Both the position numbers and the translations under genes were made by a program. From Agromyces laixinhei (GTDB taxonomy: Bacteria > Actinomycetota > Actinomycetes > Actinomycetales > Microbacteriaceae), in NCBI RefSeq assembly GCF_006337065.1, contig NZ_CP040872.1:2418001-2482000 (forward strand): DNA of 64,000 nt. Reading direction: 5' to 3'. The notes under the pieces were generated by a model. It did not search any database. It saw only the letters and a list, made by a program, of their open reading frames with translations, and was not told the DNA's origin. Below are positions 55,483 through 64,000 of the stretch, one piece after another (position 1 is the first letter of the stretch; the number at the start of each line of letters is the position of its first letter).

Positions 55483-55489
55483 CCCGATC

Positions 55490-55495
55490 AGCCTA
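55490..55495 (-). promoter_or_regulatory. -10 hexamer of the M16 peptidase gene
   Basis: TAGGCT ends 7 bases before the ATG. Confidence 0.55.
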
Positions 55496-55532
55496 TGCCA
55501 CCCGGGCCGGGAGCGGCTCGGGAAGCGCGGGA

Positions 55533-56678
55533 TCAGTGCGACGCGCGGTCGAGTTCGACGATCTCGGATCGCTGCAGCTCGACGCACGCTGCGGCCATGA
55601 GCGCCTCGACCTGTTCGGGTCGACTCGCGCTGACGACGGGTGCGACCACCGTGGGCCTCGCGAGCAGCCACGCGAGAGCGATCGTCGCGGGCTGAACGCC
55701 GTGAGCGAAGGCGATCTCGTCGACCGCGGCGAGCACGCGGCTCCCGCGCCGGCCGAGGTGGCGGGCCTGGCGCTCGCCCCGGGCATCGCGACGCACGTCT
55801 GCCCGGCGACGCACCTGGCCGCCGAGGAACCCGCTCGCGAGGGCGAAATACGGCAGCACGGCGAGCCCCTGCGCGTGCGCGACGAGCTCAGGCGCGCCCT
55901 CGAACGGCCGCCGCTCCAGCAGGTTGTACTTCGTGGTCAGTGCCTGGAAGCGGGGCAAACCGTTGGCGGCGAGCACACGCGCCTCGATGAGGCGCTCCGG
56001 TGTGAAGTCCGCGGCGCCGATCGCGCCGACCTTGCCTGCGGCGATGAGCGCATCGATGGCACCGAGGCTCTCTTCGAGCGGCACCTCGGGGTCGTCGCCA
56101 TGGAAGTAGAGCAGGTCGAGGCGTTCGGTGCCGAGGCGCAGGAGCGAGTCGTCGACGGCGGCCGCGATCGCCGCCGGCGCCAGGCCGCGGCGGTCGGGGT
56201 GCTGGCCGATCTTCGTCGCGATCGCCATGCGGTCACGCGTGCCGCGCGAGTCCATCCACTTGCCGATGATCGACTCGCTCCGGCCCGCCGCATAGCTGTC
56301 GGCCGTGTCGAGGAGCGAGCCACCGACCCCAGCGAAGCGGTCGAGCACGTCGAACGACTGCTCGGTGCTGAGTGTCCAGCCGAACGTACTGCCGCCGAGC
56401 GCGAGCGGATGCACTTCGATGCCGGTGTCGCCGATCGGCACCCGCCGGGGAACGCTGATGGGGCCGGAGAGCGGGTTCGAAGCCACGACCTCGACGTGGA
56501 TGCCGTCGAACGTCGCGGTGCGCGCGTCGGCCGCGCCTCGGTCGACACCGAGTTGGTCGACAGCGTCGACAGCGCGCTCGTCAGCGACGCGCTCGTCAAC
56601 GTCTCGCTCGTCGACGAGTGCGAGGGCCGCCCCCGTGCCGTTCGCCTCATGCGCCCGGTATATGTGTCGCCGTGCCAC
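55533..56678 (-). CDS. Aldo/keto reductase with N-terminal extension
   Basis: NADPH-dependent oxidoreductase, 381 residues. The AKR barrel starts near 80 (RVPIGDTGIEVHPLALGGSTFG) and contains the expected DTADSYAAGRSE (catalytic Asp and Tyr), ATKIGQHPD (Lys) and LDLLYFHGDDP (His). The first 75-80 residues are an extra acidic, repetitive stretch (DERDVDERVADERAVD). The start GTG at 56678 has a very strong GGGGAGGAGGGG just upstream, so the extension seems to be translated. Substrate unknown. Confidence 0.85.
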   Translation of the reverse strand: MARRHIYRAHEANGTGAALALVDERDVDERVADERAVDAVDQLGVDRGAADARTATFDGIHVEVVASNPLSGPISVPRRVPIGDTGIEVHPLALGGSTFGWTLSTEQSFDVLDRFAGVGGSLLDTADSYAAGRSESIIGKWMDSRGTRDRMAIATKIGQHPDRRGLAPAAIAAAVDDSLLRLGTERLDLLYFHGDDPEVPLEESLGAIDALIAAGKVGAIGAADFTPERLIEARVLAANGLPRFQALTTKYNLLERRPFEGAPELVAHAQGLAVLPYFALASGFLGGQVRRRADVRRDARGERQARHLGRRGSRVLAAVDEIAFAHGVQPATIALAWLLARPTVVAPVVSASRPEQVEALMAAACVELQRSEIVELDRASH

Positions 56679-56835
56679 GTTCCCCTCCTCCCCAGGATTG
56701 ACTCCGAGGATACGTGGGCTTCACGCGGTCACGTGCGCGATCCGGTGAACGGCGGTTGAACCGTTATCGAATCGTTTTATTCGACCACCGAATGGGGTGC
56801 AGACCAGCGGATTCGGCGGTATGGCAGCCTCGGAA

Positions 56836-57651
56836 TCAGCCGCCCGCGCGGCGCACGAGCGCAGCCGCCTGCCGGAGCACCGGCGCATCGACCATCCCGC
56901 CGCGGAAGGCGAACACCCCGCCCTGTTCTTCGGCCGCCGCGAGCACGGCGCGCGCCCACTCGAGCTCTTCGGCTTCGGGCCGGAACGCCTCGCGCACCGT
57001 GTCGACCTGCCCCGGATGGATGCACGCCGTCGCGGCGAAGCCGACCGCCATCGCGTCCTCGGCTTCGGCACGAAGCCCGTCGATGTCGCCGATGTCGAGG
57101 TGCACGGCGTCGATCGCGGCGATGCCGTTCGCCCCGGCCGCGAGGAGCACCTGGGATCGGGCGTGCCTCGCGACATCGCGGTAACGGCGATCGGCGAATC
57201 GGCTCGACGAGCCGCCGAGGGATGCGACCAGGTCTTCGGCGCCCCACATGAGCGCCGTGACGTTCGCCGACGCCGCGGTCTCGTTCGACGCGAGCACACC
57301 TCGGGCGGTCTCGCAGAGCGCGATGACCTCGAACCCGGCGAGATCGACGAGGTCGGCCGGGCCTTCGCACTTCGCGAGCATCACCGTGCGGTACTCGGCG
57401 GCGGCGAGCGCGGCGAGATCGTCGCCGAGGTACTCGCTCGACGCCGGGTTCACGCGCACGATCACCCGTTCCGGATCGAGCGGCGTGCCGAGCAGCGCGA
57501 GGCGCGCAGCGTGCTTCGCATCGCCGGCGACCGCGTCCTCGAGGTCGAGGATCACGGCGTCGGCGCGATCGAGCGCCTTCTCGAATCGATCGGGTCGGTC
57601 GGCAGGGCAGAAGAGCAGGGCAGGGCCGAAGCGGAAGGCCGGACGCGTCAT
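56836..57651 (-). CDS. CitE-like CoA-ester lyase
   Basis: HpcH/HpaI-CitE fold lyase, 271 residues; relatives cleave citramalyl-CoA or related beta-hydroxyacyl-CoA. Signature segments are [34 protein letters not shown] and [14 protein letters not shown]. It matches by position Rv2498c in the M. tuberculosis leucine operon. Its ATG overlaps the maoC stop (ATGA). Confidence 0.9.
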   Translation of the reverse strand: MTRPAFRFGPALLFCPADRPDRFEKALDRADAVILDLEDAVAGDAKHAARLALLGTPLDPERVIVRVNPASSEYLGDDLAALAAAEYRTVMLAKCEGPADLVDLAGFEVIALCETARGVLASNETAASANVTALMWGAEDLVASLGGSSSRFADRRYRDVARHARSQVLLAAGANGIAAIDAVHLDIGDIDGLRAEAEDAMAVGFAATACIHPGQVDTVREAFRPEAEELEWARAVLAAAEEQGGVFAFRGGMVDAPVLRQAAALVRRAGG

Positions 57652-58205
57652 CCGCTCGCCTCTGTGTCATCGGACGCGCCGGAGGTGCCGGCCGCGGGCA
57701 GCCGCTCCCCCGCCTCGCGGAACCACACGAGCATCGTGCGCGACGCCGTCGCGACGACCTCTCCGTGCTGATTGCGCGCGGTGTGGGCGAGCGTCACGAT
57801 GCCCTGCCCGGGGCGTGAGGCCGACTCGCGCTTGGCCTCGACCGCACTCTCGCCGTAGAGCGTGTCGCCGACGAAGACGGGGTGCGGAAACGCGACGGCG
57901 CCGAAGCCGAGATTCGCGACGAGCGTGCCGCGTGTGAGCTGGCTCACCGACTGGCCGACGAGGGTCGACAGTGTGAAGAGCGAGTTCACGAGCGGTTGCC
58001 CGAACGGCTGCGACGCCGACCACGCTGCGTCGAGGTGCAGCGGCTGCGGGTTCATCGTGAGCGTCGTGAACAGCACGTTGTCGGCCTCGGTCACCGTGCG
58101 CCCGGGGCGGTGCAGGTAGCGCACGCCCGGCTCGAACTCCTCGTACCAGAGTCCGCGCTCGACGACCTCGCGCGGGGAACTCCGTTCACCGGATGCATCC
58201 GTCAT
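57648..58205 (-). CDS. MaoC-family hydratase
   Basis: Hot-dog fold enoyl/mesaconyl-CoA hydratase-like protein, 185 residues, with [24 protein letters not shown] (catalytic Asp and His of the hydratase motif) and [14 protein letters not shown]. Corresponds in order to Rv2499c. Coupled to the citE-like gene; it starts 9 bases after the acyl-CoA dehydrogenase stop. Confidence 0.9.
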   Translation of the reverse strand: MTDASGERSSPREVVERGLWYEEFEPGVRYLHRPGRTVTEADNVLFTTLTMNPQPLHLDAAWSASQPFGQPLVNSLFTLSTLVGQSVSQLTRGTLVANLGFGAVAFPHPVFVGDTLYGESAVEAKRESASRPGQGIVTLAHTARNQHGEVVATASRTMLVWFREAGERLPAAGTSGASDDTEASG

Positions 58206-58214
58206 GTGAACCGC

Positions 58215-59378
58215 CTAACCGATGCCGAGCTCGCGTGCGATGACCATGAGCTGCACCTCGTTCGTGCCCTCGCCGATCTCGAGGATCTTCGAGTCACGGT
58301 ACTGCCTCGCCACGAGGGACTCGTTCATGAATCCCATTCCGCCGAAGATCTGCGTGGCGTCGCGCGAGTTGAGCATGGCGGCGTCGCTCGAGACGAGCTT
58401 GGCCATCGCCGCCTCCTTCTTGAACGGAAGGCCCGCGTCGACCCGTCGCGCCGCATCGTGCCACGCGAGACGCGAGGTGTGGACGCGTGCCTGCATCTGG
58501 GCGATCGTGAAGGCGATGTACTGGTGCGACGCGATCGGCACGCCGAAGACGTTGCGGGTCTTCGCGTAGGCGAGCGCCTCGTCGAGGCAGCCCTGCGCGG
58601 CGCCGGTGGCGAGCGCGGCGATCGCGATCCGCCCCTCGTCGAGCGTGCGAAGGAAGTTCGCGAAGCCGCGGCCTCGTTCGCCGAGCAGGTTGGCGGCGGG
58701 CACCCGCACGTCGTCGAAGGTGAGCGGATGCGTGTCGGAGGCACGCCAGCCCGACTTGTCGTACCCCGGAGCGACCGTGAACCCCGGCGTGCCGTTCGGC
58801 ACGATGATCGTCGAGAGTTCCTTCGAGACGGAGCCGTCGGGGCGCGTGCGCTCGCCGGTCACCGCGGTGACGGTGACGAACCGGGTGATCGACGTGCCGG
58901 AGTTGGTGATGAACTGCTTCGAACCGTTGACGACCCACTCGTCGCCGTCGAGCACGGCGGTCGTGCGGGTGGCGCCGGCGTCGGATCCGGCTTCGGATTC
59001 AGTGAGGCCGAAACCCGCGAGGGCGCGCCCCGCGACGAGGTCGGGCAGCAGCTCGGCCTTCTGCTCTTCGGTGCCATGACGGTAGACCGGCATGGCACCG
59101 AGGCCCACTCCGGCTTCGAGGGTGATCGCGATCGACTGGTCGACGCGCGCGAGCGCCTCGATGGCGAGGCACAGTGCAAGGTAGTCGCCGCCCTGGCCGC
59201 CGACCTCCTCGGGGAACGGCAGTCCGAAGAGTCCGAGATCGCCCATCTGCGCGACGACGTCCATCGAGAGCGTGTGGGTGCGGTCGGCCTCGTAGGACTG
59301 CGGGGCGACGACGGTGTCGGCGAACTCGCAGACCATGTCGTACAGCTGCTGTTCCTCTGAGCTCAGCTCGGTGCTCAC
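58215..59378 (-). CDS. Acyl-CoA dehydrogenase
   Basis: FAD-dependent dehydrogenase, 387 residues, probably isovaleryl-CoA dehydrogenase-like (Rv2500c FadE19 position). GFGLTESEAGSDAG binds FAD, and IFGGMGFMNES and ILEIGEGTNEVQ are the C-terminal family motifs. The start is the GTG at 59378 after GAGGAG; the in-frame region before it is proline/arginine-rich and lies within the accA1 end. The substrate assignment rests on operon context. Confidence 0.92.
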   Translation of the reverse strand: MSTELSSEEQQLYDMVCEFADTVVAPQSYEADRTHTLSMDVVAQMGDLGLFGLPFPEEVGGQGGDYLALCLAIEALARVDQSIAITLEAGVGLGAMPVYRHGTEEQKAELLPDLVAGRALAGFGLTESEAGSDAGATRTTAVLDGDEWVVNGSKQFITNSGTSITRFVTVTAVTGERTRPDGSVSKELSTIIVPNGTPGFTVAPGYDKSGWRASDTHPLTFDDVRVPAANLLGERGRGFANFLRTLDEGRIAIAALATGAAQGCLDEALAYAKTRNVFGVPIASHQYIAFTIAQMQARVHTSRLAWHDAARRVDAGLPFKKEAAMAKLVSSDAAMLNSRDATQIFGGMGFMNESLVARQYRDSKILEIGEGTNEVQLMVIARELGIG

Positions 59379-59388
59379 TGCGTGCTCC

Positions 59389-61392
59389 TCATTCCTGGTG
59401 GTGTGCGGTCGGATGCGCGGCCGCGCGCGCTGTGCGTGGCGATGCGGCGTCGGCGGCATCGGTGGTACCGGATGCCTCGTGATGGGGCTCGACGCGGGCG
59501 ACGGCCTGATCGCGTGCGACCTGCTGCCCCACCGCGATCGAGAGTCGCACGACGCCGGCAATCGCCGCGGTGACGCGATGTTCCATCTTCATCGCCTCGA
59601 TCGCGACGACGGCGTCGCCCGGTGCGACGGTGTCGCCGTCGGCGACGAGCACGGCGGTGACGGTGCCGGGCATCGGCGCGCGGAGTTCCGGGTCGGCAAG
59701 GCCGCCGCGTTCGATCATCGCGAGGCGGGCGTCGAGAGCGGCCCGGCGATCGGCGGCCGGAATCCGCCAGATGCCGCTGGGCGTATGCAGCCAGAGCGCG
59801 CCGTCGGCATCGGTTGCGACGGCGTCGGGGCCGTCGGCATCGGTCGCATCGGCGTCGGCGCCGTCGGCGGTAGTCGCGCCGAGTCGCCAGTCACGAGCGG
59901 TCAGCCACGCGTGGGCACCGTCGGCGCGCGCCGCGACGATCGCTTCGGCGGAGCGCACGGTCGCAGCGGCTGCGAGCACCTCGGGCGGAGCGGCATCCGC
60001 CTCGGGTTCCGGCATGCGGTCGATGAGACCGGTGTCGAGGTCGCCGCGCTGCACGGCGGGCTCGGCGAGGAGGCGCCGGAGGAACCCGAGGTTCGTGTCG
60101 ATGCCGAGCACGACGGTGTCGGCGAGCGCAGCGTCCAGGCGCGAGATCGCCTCTGCGCGGTCGTCGCCGTACGCGATGACCTTCGCGAGCATGGGGTCGT
60201 AGTCGGCGGTGATCTGCTGCCTCGAACGGATGCCGCCGTCGACTCGCACTCCGGCCCCCGCCGGCTCCCGCCAGACGAGCAGTTCGCCGGTCGACGGCAG
60301 GAAACCGCGCTCTGGGCTCTCGGCGTAGAGGCGCGCCTCGATCGCATGCCCGGCGAGGTGCACGTCGCCCTGACGCAGCGAGAGCGGCTGGCCCGCAGCG
60401 ACTCGCAGCTGCTGCTCGACGAGGTCGACGCCGGTGACGAGCTCGGTGACGGGGTGCTCGACCTGCAGCCGGGTGTTCATCTCGATGAAGAAGAAGTCGC
60501 CCGGCGCGGCATCCGACACCAGGAACTCGACGGTGCCCGCGCCGCGGTAGTCCACGCTTCGAGCGGCATCGCATGCCGCTTGCCCGATGCGGGCGCGGGT
60601 CGCGGCATCGAGCAGGGGCGACGGCGCCTCTTCGATGACCTTCTGATGGCGGCGCTGCAGTGAGCACTCGCGCTCGCCCAAGTGGATGACGTCGCCGAAG
60701 TCGTCGGCGAGCACCTGCACCTCGATGTGGCGCGGTCGTTCGATGAGTCGTTCGAGCAGCAGCGTGTCGTCGCCGAATGCGGCGCGGGCGACGCGCCGTG
60801 CCGCGGGAATCGCCGCAGCGAGTTCCCTCGCGTCGCGGGCGATCTGCATGCCCTTGCCGCCGCCGCCGGCACTCGGCTTGACGAGCAGCGGATACCCCAC
60901 CGATTCGCCGGCAGCGGCGAGTGCGGTGTCGTCGAGTGAGGGATCGGCGATGCCGGGAACCGTCGGCACACCGGATGCCTCGACATGCAGCTTCGCGCGG
61001 ATCTTGTCGCCCATGATCTCGAGCGCCTGGACGCCCGGTCCGATGAAGACGATGCCGGCCGTGCGGCAGGCTTCGGCGAAGCCCGCATGTTCGGAGAGGA
61101 AGCCGTAGCCGGGGTGAATGGCCTCTGCACCGCTCTCGCGCGCTGCGGCGATGATGCGGGCCGGGTCGAGGTAACTCTCCGCGGCTGCTGCGGGACCGAT
61201 GCGCACGCTGTCATCGGCGAGGCGCACGTGCGGCGCGTCGGCGTCGGCGTCGGAGAAGACGGCGATCGAGCGGATGCCGAGGCGCCGGAGCGTGCGGATC
61301 ACGCGCACCGCGATCTCGCCGCGGTTCGCGACGAGCACCCGGTCGAACGGGCGCGTCGGCCGTGTCGCATCGACGGCGTCGACCATGCCCAT
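59389..61392 (-). CDS. accA1: Acyl-CoA carboxylase alpha subunit (biotin carboxylase + BCCP)
   Basis: Biotin carboxylase and biotin carrier fused, 667 residues; with AccD1 it probably carboxylates methylcrotonyl-CoA. N-terminal [19 protein letters not shown]-grasp [12 protein letters not shown], catalytic [16 protein letters not shown], and the C-terminal biotin site EAMKMEH. Between the domains is an Ala/Asp/Thr repeat ([13 protein letters not shown]). ATG at 61392 follows AGGGAGG. Two TetR-like palindromes lie 36-77 bases upstream. Confidence 0.93.
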   Translation of the reverse strand: MGMVDAVDATRPTRPFDRVLVANRGEIAVRVIRTLRRLGIRSIAVFSDADADAPHVRLADDSVRIGPAAAAESYLDPARIIAAARESGAEAIHPGYGFLSEHAGFAEACRTAGIVFIGPGVQALEIMGDKIRAKLHVEASGVPTVPGIADPSLDDTALAAAGESVGYPLLVKPSAGGGGKGMQIARDARELAAAIPAARRVARAAFGDDTLLLERLIERPRHIEVQVLADDFGDVIHLGERECSLQRRHQKVIEEAPSPLLDAATRARIGQAACDAARSVDYRGAGTVEFLVSDAAPGDFFFIEMNTRLQVEHPVTELVTGVDLVEQQLRVAAGQPLSLRQGDVHLAGHAIEARLYAESPERGFLPSTGELLVWREPAGAGVRVDGGIRSRQQITADYDPMLAKVIAYGDDRAEAISRLDAALADTVVLGIDTNLGFLRRLLAEPAVQRGDLDTGLIDRMPEPEADAAPPEVLAAAATVRSAEAIVAARADGAHAWLTARDWRLGATTADGADADATDADGPDAVATDADGALWLHTPSGIWRIPAADRRAALDARLAMIERGGLADPELRAPMPGTVTAVLVADGDTVAPGDAVVAIEAMKMEHRVTAAIAGVVRLSIAVGQQVARDQAVARVEPHHEASGTTDAADAASPRTARAAAHPTAHHQE

Positions 61393-61427
61393 TCGCGCCT
61401 CCCTGCGCTCGACGTGCGCGACAATCA

Positions 61428-61469
61428 GTTAACGCACACTAACTGGAACCGATGTTAGTGGTCGTTAAC
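61428..61469. promoter_or_regulatory. Two TetR-type operator palindromes before accA1
   Basis: GTTAACGCACACTAAC (61428-61443) and GTTAGTGGTCGTTAAC (61454-61469) both fit GTTARYG-NN-CRYTAAC and are mirror images of each other about 61448.5. Such paired sites are typical of TetR repressors of acyl-CoA catabolic operons. The resident regulator seems to be lost (next entry). Confidence 0.7.
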
Positions 61470-61494
61470 TGAAATCGCAAGCAGGCGGCGAGGG

Positions 61495-61577
61495 TCAGCC
61501 TGCTCGCGGTGCGAGGGCAGCGGCGATGCGCTCGACGCCGAACTCGAATGCCCGATCGACGTCGTCACAGCTGAAGC
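61495..61577 (-). pseudogene. 3' remnant resembling the end of a TetR gene
   Basis: About 25 codons in front of a TGA at 61495 encode DDVDRAFEFGVERIAAALAP, which resembles the last helix of TetR-family C-terminal domains (FEFG followed by an amphipathic helix). The frame runs straight into hairpin repeat B and no helix-turn-helix part exists on the other side. Position next to TetR-like operators supports a truncated repressor. The match is short, so this is an inference. Confidence 0.5.
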
Positions 61578-61670
61578 GAGGAGATCGGCGATTCCGAGGG
61601 CGGGCAAGGGCTCGGTCACCCTCGGAATCGCAGATCCCCTCTGAATCGCAGATCCCCTCGGAATCGCGCG
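61578..61670. repeat. Hairpin repeat family, copy B
   Basis: Arms 61578-61600 and 61619-61641 pair over 23 positions with two mismatches around an 18-base loop; the right arm continues as tandem CTCGGAATCGCAGATCCC units (18 bp). It ends 3 bases beyond the DUF559 stop and directly abuts the TetR-like remnant. Confidence 0.9.
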
Positions 61671-61673
61671 GGC

Positions 61674-62570
61674 TCAGCGTGTGCGGTGCAGCCCTTGCGC
61701 CACGGCACGCATGATGAGGTCCTGAACCGTGTGCCAGCGTTCGACGATCTGCCAGTAGCCGATTCGGATCACGTGATACCCGAGCAGCGTCAGCTGCGCA
61801 TCGTGCTCGATGTCGGACTCGCGCTGCTCGCCGACGTGATGGCCGCCGTCGATCTGCAGCACCAGGCGCTCCCCGATGAGGAGGTCCACCCGATGCCCGG
61901 CGAGCCAGACCTGCGGCACGAGCGGGATCTTCATCCATGCCAGTCGCGGCACCACGAACGACTCCAGGCCGGAATCGGAGAACGGCAGTGCGGCAGCGAG
62001 AATCTTCCGCGAGACCGCGGGGAGCGGCAACCGTTCCATCGCCTCCCGGTCGACGATCGCCTGTCGCAGCGCTGACTCCCACACCGCGAAGGCCGCCTCG
62101 AACGGCTGACACGCCGCCACGAGAACGAGCACGTTCTCGATCGGGTCGACGAGGGCGTCAGGATGCCGCGGTACGAGCGGCTTCGCCCAGTGCACGGTCG
62201 CGCCTCTCGGCGTGGCGCATCCGGAGTGCGCTGGCGCGGCGACGTGGGAACGATCCTCTCGGAACACCCAGAGCCCGAGACGCCGGGCCTGGGTGACGCA
62301 TGAGACCACCACCCCAGCACGTGCGGCCGCGACGAGGTACGCATCGGCGCCGGGAGCCGCCACCCACCCCTTACGCACCCGGAACACGGCTCCGCCCGCG
62401 AGGGCCCGCTCGATGCGATGCCGGCTGTACCCGGCCCGGATCAGGCTTCGAGTGCGCGTGACCCCGCCGTCCTCCTGCACATACGCGGCAACGGACGGGG
62501 TCGCGGGCTCGCAGTCACCCGCATCGACACTGTTCACACCCCAACCCTGCGCGAGTACTCGATCCGGCAT
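61674..62570 (-). CDS. AbiEi-like winged-helix / DUF559 nuclease-fold protein
   Basis: About 298 residues. Near 25-75 is a winged-helix part like AbiEi antitoxins (GGVTRTRSLIRAGYSRHRIE, FRVRKGWVAAP). The C-terminal 80 residues are DUF559, a Vsr/PD-(D/E)XK-like fold, with RVDLLIGERLVLQIDGGHH and RESDIEHDAQLTLLGYHVIRI; the acidic residues expected for metal binding are present. Start is uncertain: ATG at 62570, or GTG at 62537, which has the better AGGG. It lies inside a catabolic operon and between two direct hairpin repeats, so it is probably acquired. Cellular role unknown; nuclease activity is inferred. Confidence 0.85.
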   Translation of the reverse strand: MPDRVLAQGWGVNSVDAGDCEPATPSVAAYVQEDGGVTRTRSLIRAGYSRHRIERALAGGAVFRVRKGWVAAPGADAYLVAAARAGVVVSCVTQARRLGLWVFREDRSHVAAPAHSGCATPRGATVHWAKPLVPRHPDALVDPIENVLVLVAACQPFEAAFAVWESALRQAIVDREAMERLPLPAVSRKILAAALPFSDSGLESFVVPRLAWMKIPLVPQVWLAGHRVDLLIGERLVLQIDGGHHVGEQRESDIEHDAQLTLLGYHVIRIGYWQIVERWHTVQDLIMRAVAQGLHRTR

Positions 62571-62645
62571 CGTCGTCGAGGCACATCCGAGGACGGTTCG
62601 ACTCGTCGGGAGGATGTGGAGGAGGGATGTCGCCGTGCAGGAATC

Positions 62646-62742
62646 GAGGAGACCTGCGATGCCGAGGGCGGCCGCCAGCTCGATCACCCTCGGAATCGCA
62701 GATCCCCTCGGAATCGCAGATCCCCTCGGAATCGCCGATCCC
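62646..62742. repeat. Hairpin repeat family, copy C
   Basis: Arms 62646-62668 and 62687-62709 pair with about 20 of 23 matches, and three tandem 18-bp units extend to 62742. Same orientation as B, on the other side of the DUF559 gene, about 75 bases before its start. Confidence 0.9.
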
Positions 62743-62749
62743 CACGACG

Positions 62750-62785
62750 CTTCCGCAGGGTCACGATTCTTCCGCAGGGTCACGA
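62750..62785. repeat. 17-bp direct repeat after accD1
   Basis: CTTCCGCAGGGTCACGA occurs at 62750-62766 and 62769-62785 (period 19), between repeat C and the accD1 stop. Confidence 0.9.
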
Positions 62786-62796
62786 CGCGAACGGAG

Positions 62797-64000
62797 CTAC
62801 ATGCGGAACAACCCGAACGCCGGCTCGGGCAGCGGCGTGCGGCTCGCAAGTTCGAGCGCGAGAGCGAGCACGGTGCGCGTGTCCTCAGGCGCGATGATGC
62901 CGTCGTCCCAGAGCCGCGCCGTCGAGTGGTATGGGCTGCCCTGATCGTCGTATTGGGCTCGGATCGGATCCCTGAACTCCTGCTCCGCGGCATCCGACCA
63001 TTCTTCGCCCTTCAGCGCGAGCTGGTCGCGCTTGACGGTCGAGAGCACGGATGCCGCCTGCTCGCCCCCCATCACCGAGATGCGCGCGTTCGGCCACATC
63101 CAGAGGAACCGCGGCGAGTACGCCCGGCCGCACATCGAATAGTTGCCTGCGCCGAACGAACCGCCGACGACGACCGTGAACTTCGGCACCCGGGTCGTCG
63201 CGACGGCCGTGACCATCTTCGCTCCGTGCTTGGCGATGCCGCCCGCCTCGGCGTCGCGGCCGACCATGAAGCCCGAGATGTTCTGCAGGAAGACGAGCGG
63301 GATGCCGCGCTGGTCGCAGAGCTCGATGAAGTGCGCGCCCTTCATGGCCGACTCGGAGAAGAGCACTCCGTTGTTCGCGACGATGCCGACGGGGTGGCCG
63401 TCGATATGGGCGAAGCCCGTCACGAGCGTGTCGCCGTACTCGCGCTTGAACTCGGCGAACTCACTGCCGTCGACGAGCCTCGCGATGACCTCGTGCACGT
63501 CGTAGGGCTGCTGCACATCGACCGGCACTGCGGCGGTGAGCGTCGACGGGTCGACTGCCGGCGGTCGCGGCTCGCGCACCGCCCACGCCCTCGGAGCGGG
63601 TTCGGGCAGGGTCGCGACCATGTCGCGCACGAGCTCGAGCGCATGCTCGTCGTCTTCGGCGAGGTGGTCGGTGACGCCCGAGACCCGGGAGTGCAGTTCG
63701 CCGCCGCCGAGCTCCTCCGGCGTCACGACCTCGCCGATCGCCGCCTTCACGAGCGGCGGCCCGCCGAGGAAGATCGTGCCCTGGCCCCGCACGATGACGG
63801 TCTCGTCGCTCATCGCCGGCACGTAGGCGCCGCCCGCTGTGCAGGAGCCGAGCACGGCGGCGAGCTGAGGGATGCGCATCGACGAGAGCTGCGCCTGGTT
63901 GAAGAAGATGCGGCCGAAGTGCTCGCGATCGGGGAAGACCTCGTCTTGCAGGGGCAGGAATGCACCGCCCGAGTCCACGAGGTAGACGCAGGGCAGCCGA
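62797..64000 (-). CDS. accD1: Acyl-CoA carboxylase beta subunit, partial (AccD1-like)
   Basis: Carboxyltransferase subunit, about 400 C-terminal residues; the N-terminus is beyond the window. [50 protein letters not shown] and [31 protein letters not shown] are hallmarks of methylcrotonyl-CoA carboxylase beta chains rather than propionyl-CoA ones. With accA1, the dehydrogenase, MaoC and CitE it forms the leucine-degradation set. Its stop is followed by the repeat/DUF559 insertion. Confidence 0.93.
   Translation of the reverse strand, partial: RLPCVYLVDSGGAFLPLQDEVFPDREHFGRIFFNQAQLSSMRIPQLAAVLGSCTAGGAYVPAMSDETVIVRGQGTIFLGGPPLVKAAIGEVVTPEELGGGELHSRVSGVTDHLAEDDEHALELVRDMVATLPEPAPRAWAVREPRPPAVDPSTLTAAVPVDVQQPYDVHEVIARLVDGSEFAEFKREYGDTLVTGFAHIDGHPVGIVANNGVLFSESAMKGAHFIELCDQRGIPLVFLQNISGFMVGRDAEAGGIAKHGAKMVTAVATTRVPKFTVVVGGSFGAGNYSMCGRAYSPRFLWMWPNARISVMGGEQAASVLSTVKRDQLALKGEEWSDAAEQEFRDPIRAQYDDQGSPYHSTARLWDDGIIAPEDTRTVLALALELASRTPLPEPAFGLFRM

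Noticed and set aside
61498..62112. Minus-strand frame through repeat B as one protein
   Set aside because: It overlaps the DUF559 gene in another frame and stays open because the repeat unit is 18 bp; only the last 25 codons look protein-like.
61578..62742. CRISPR array from the repeated 18-bp units
   Set aside because: Units are directly adjacent with no unique spacers and form hairpin arms; there are no cas genes.

Overview
The window is high-GC chromosomal DNA from an actinobacterium, most likely of the family Microbacteriaceae (Agromyces-like). This is inferred from the gene content, the infC-rpmI-rplT / pheST / argCJBDFH order, PriA in place of HisA, DUF3046 and ClgR next to recA, and the lhr-nei2 pair. 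It is mostly a housekeeping region with dense, translationally coupled operons; nearly everything is on the minus strand and only six genes (DUF1844, lexA, an RsmC-like methyltransferase, OsmC, a TIGR01777 epimerase and a GNAT) are on the plus strand. I see no tRNA, rRNA, CRISPR, prophage or transposase.

Layout, low to high coordinates. 1-6022: arginine operon argC-J-B-D-F-H (argH cut by the window edge, no argR). 6443-10078: pheS-pheT. 10131-13495: gluABCD-type amino-acid ABC transporter. 13552-15744: infC-rpmI-rplT and an rRNA methyltransferase. 16008-24154: DUF1844, Nei2 and Lhr (DNA repair), a PLP decarboxylase and SseB. 24164-27348: hisC-hisB-hisH-priA. 27391-28727: a LysM protein divergent from lexA with two LexA boxes between them. 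28779-34767: alpha/beta hydrolase, metF-metE and hflX. 34810-40673: methyltransferase, dapF, miaA, miaB, recX, recA. 40950-47613: DUF3046, clgR-like regulator, cinA C-terminal type, pgsA, ftsK, rnj. 47720-55482: dapA, folA, thyA, osmC, epimerase, TPR protein, dapB, GNAT, phosphatase, M16 peptidase. 55533-64000: aldo/keto reductase, then a leucine/branched acyl-CoA catabolic operon (accD1-accA1-acyl-CoA dehydrogenase-maoC-citE, the order of M. tuberculosis Rv2502c-Rv2498c).

The most unusual part is 61393-62796. The catabolic operon is interrupted between accD1 and accA1 by a gene for an AbiEi-like winged-helix plus DUF559 (Vsr-fold) protein. A long hairpin repeat built from 18-bp units lies on each side of it in direct orientation, and a third copy lies about 55 kb away between pheT and argC. 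Beside the inner repeat is a short 3' remnant that looks like the end of a TetR gene, and two GTTA...TAAC operator-like palindromes remain in front of accA1. This suggests that a repeat-bounded cassette replaced the operon's own repressor.

A second pattern is promoter architecture. At least thirteen genes have a TAnnnT -10 hexamer ending 6-7 nt before the start codon, which predicts leaderless mRNAs for many cell-envelope, lysine, thymidylate and division genes. SOS control is visible at lexA, the LysM gene and recA. Several short tandem or direct duplications (argC leader, pheS/pheT junction, dapA promoter, 3' of accD1) mark places where the sequence has recently rearranged.
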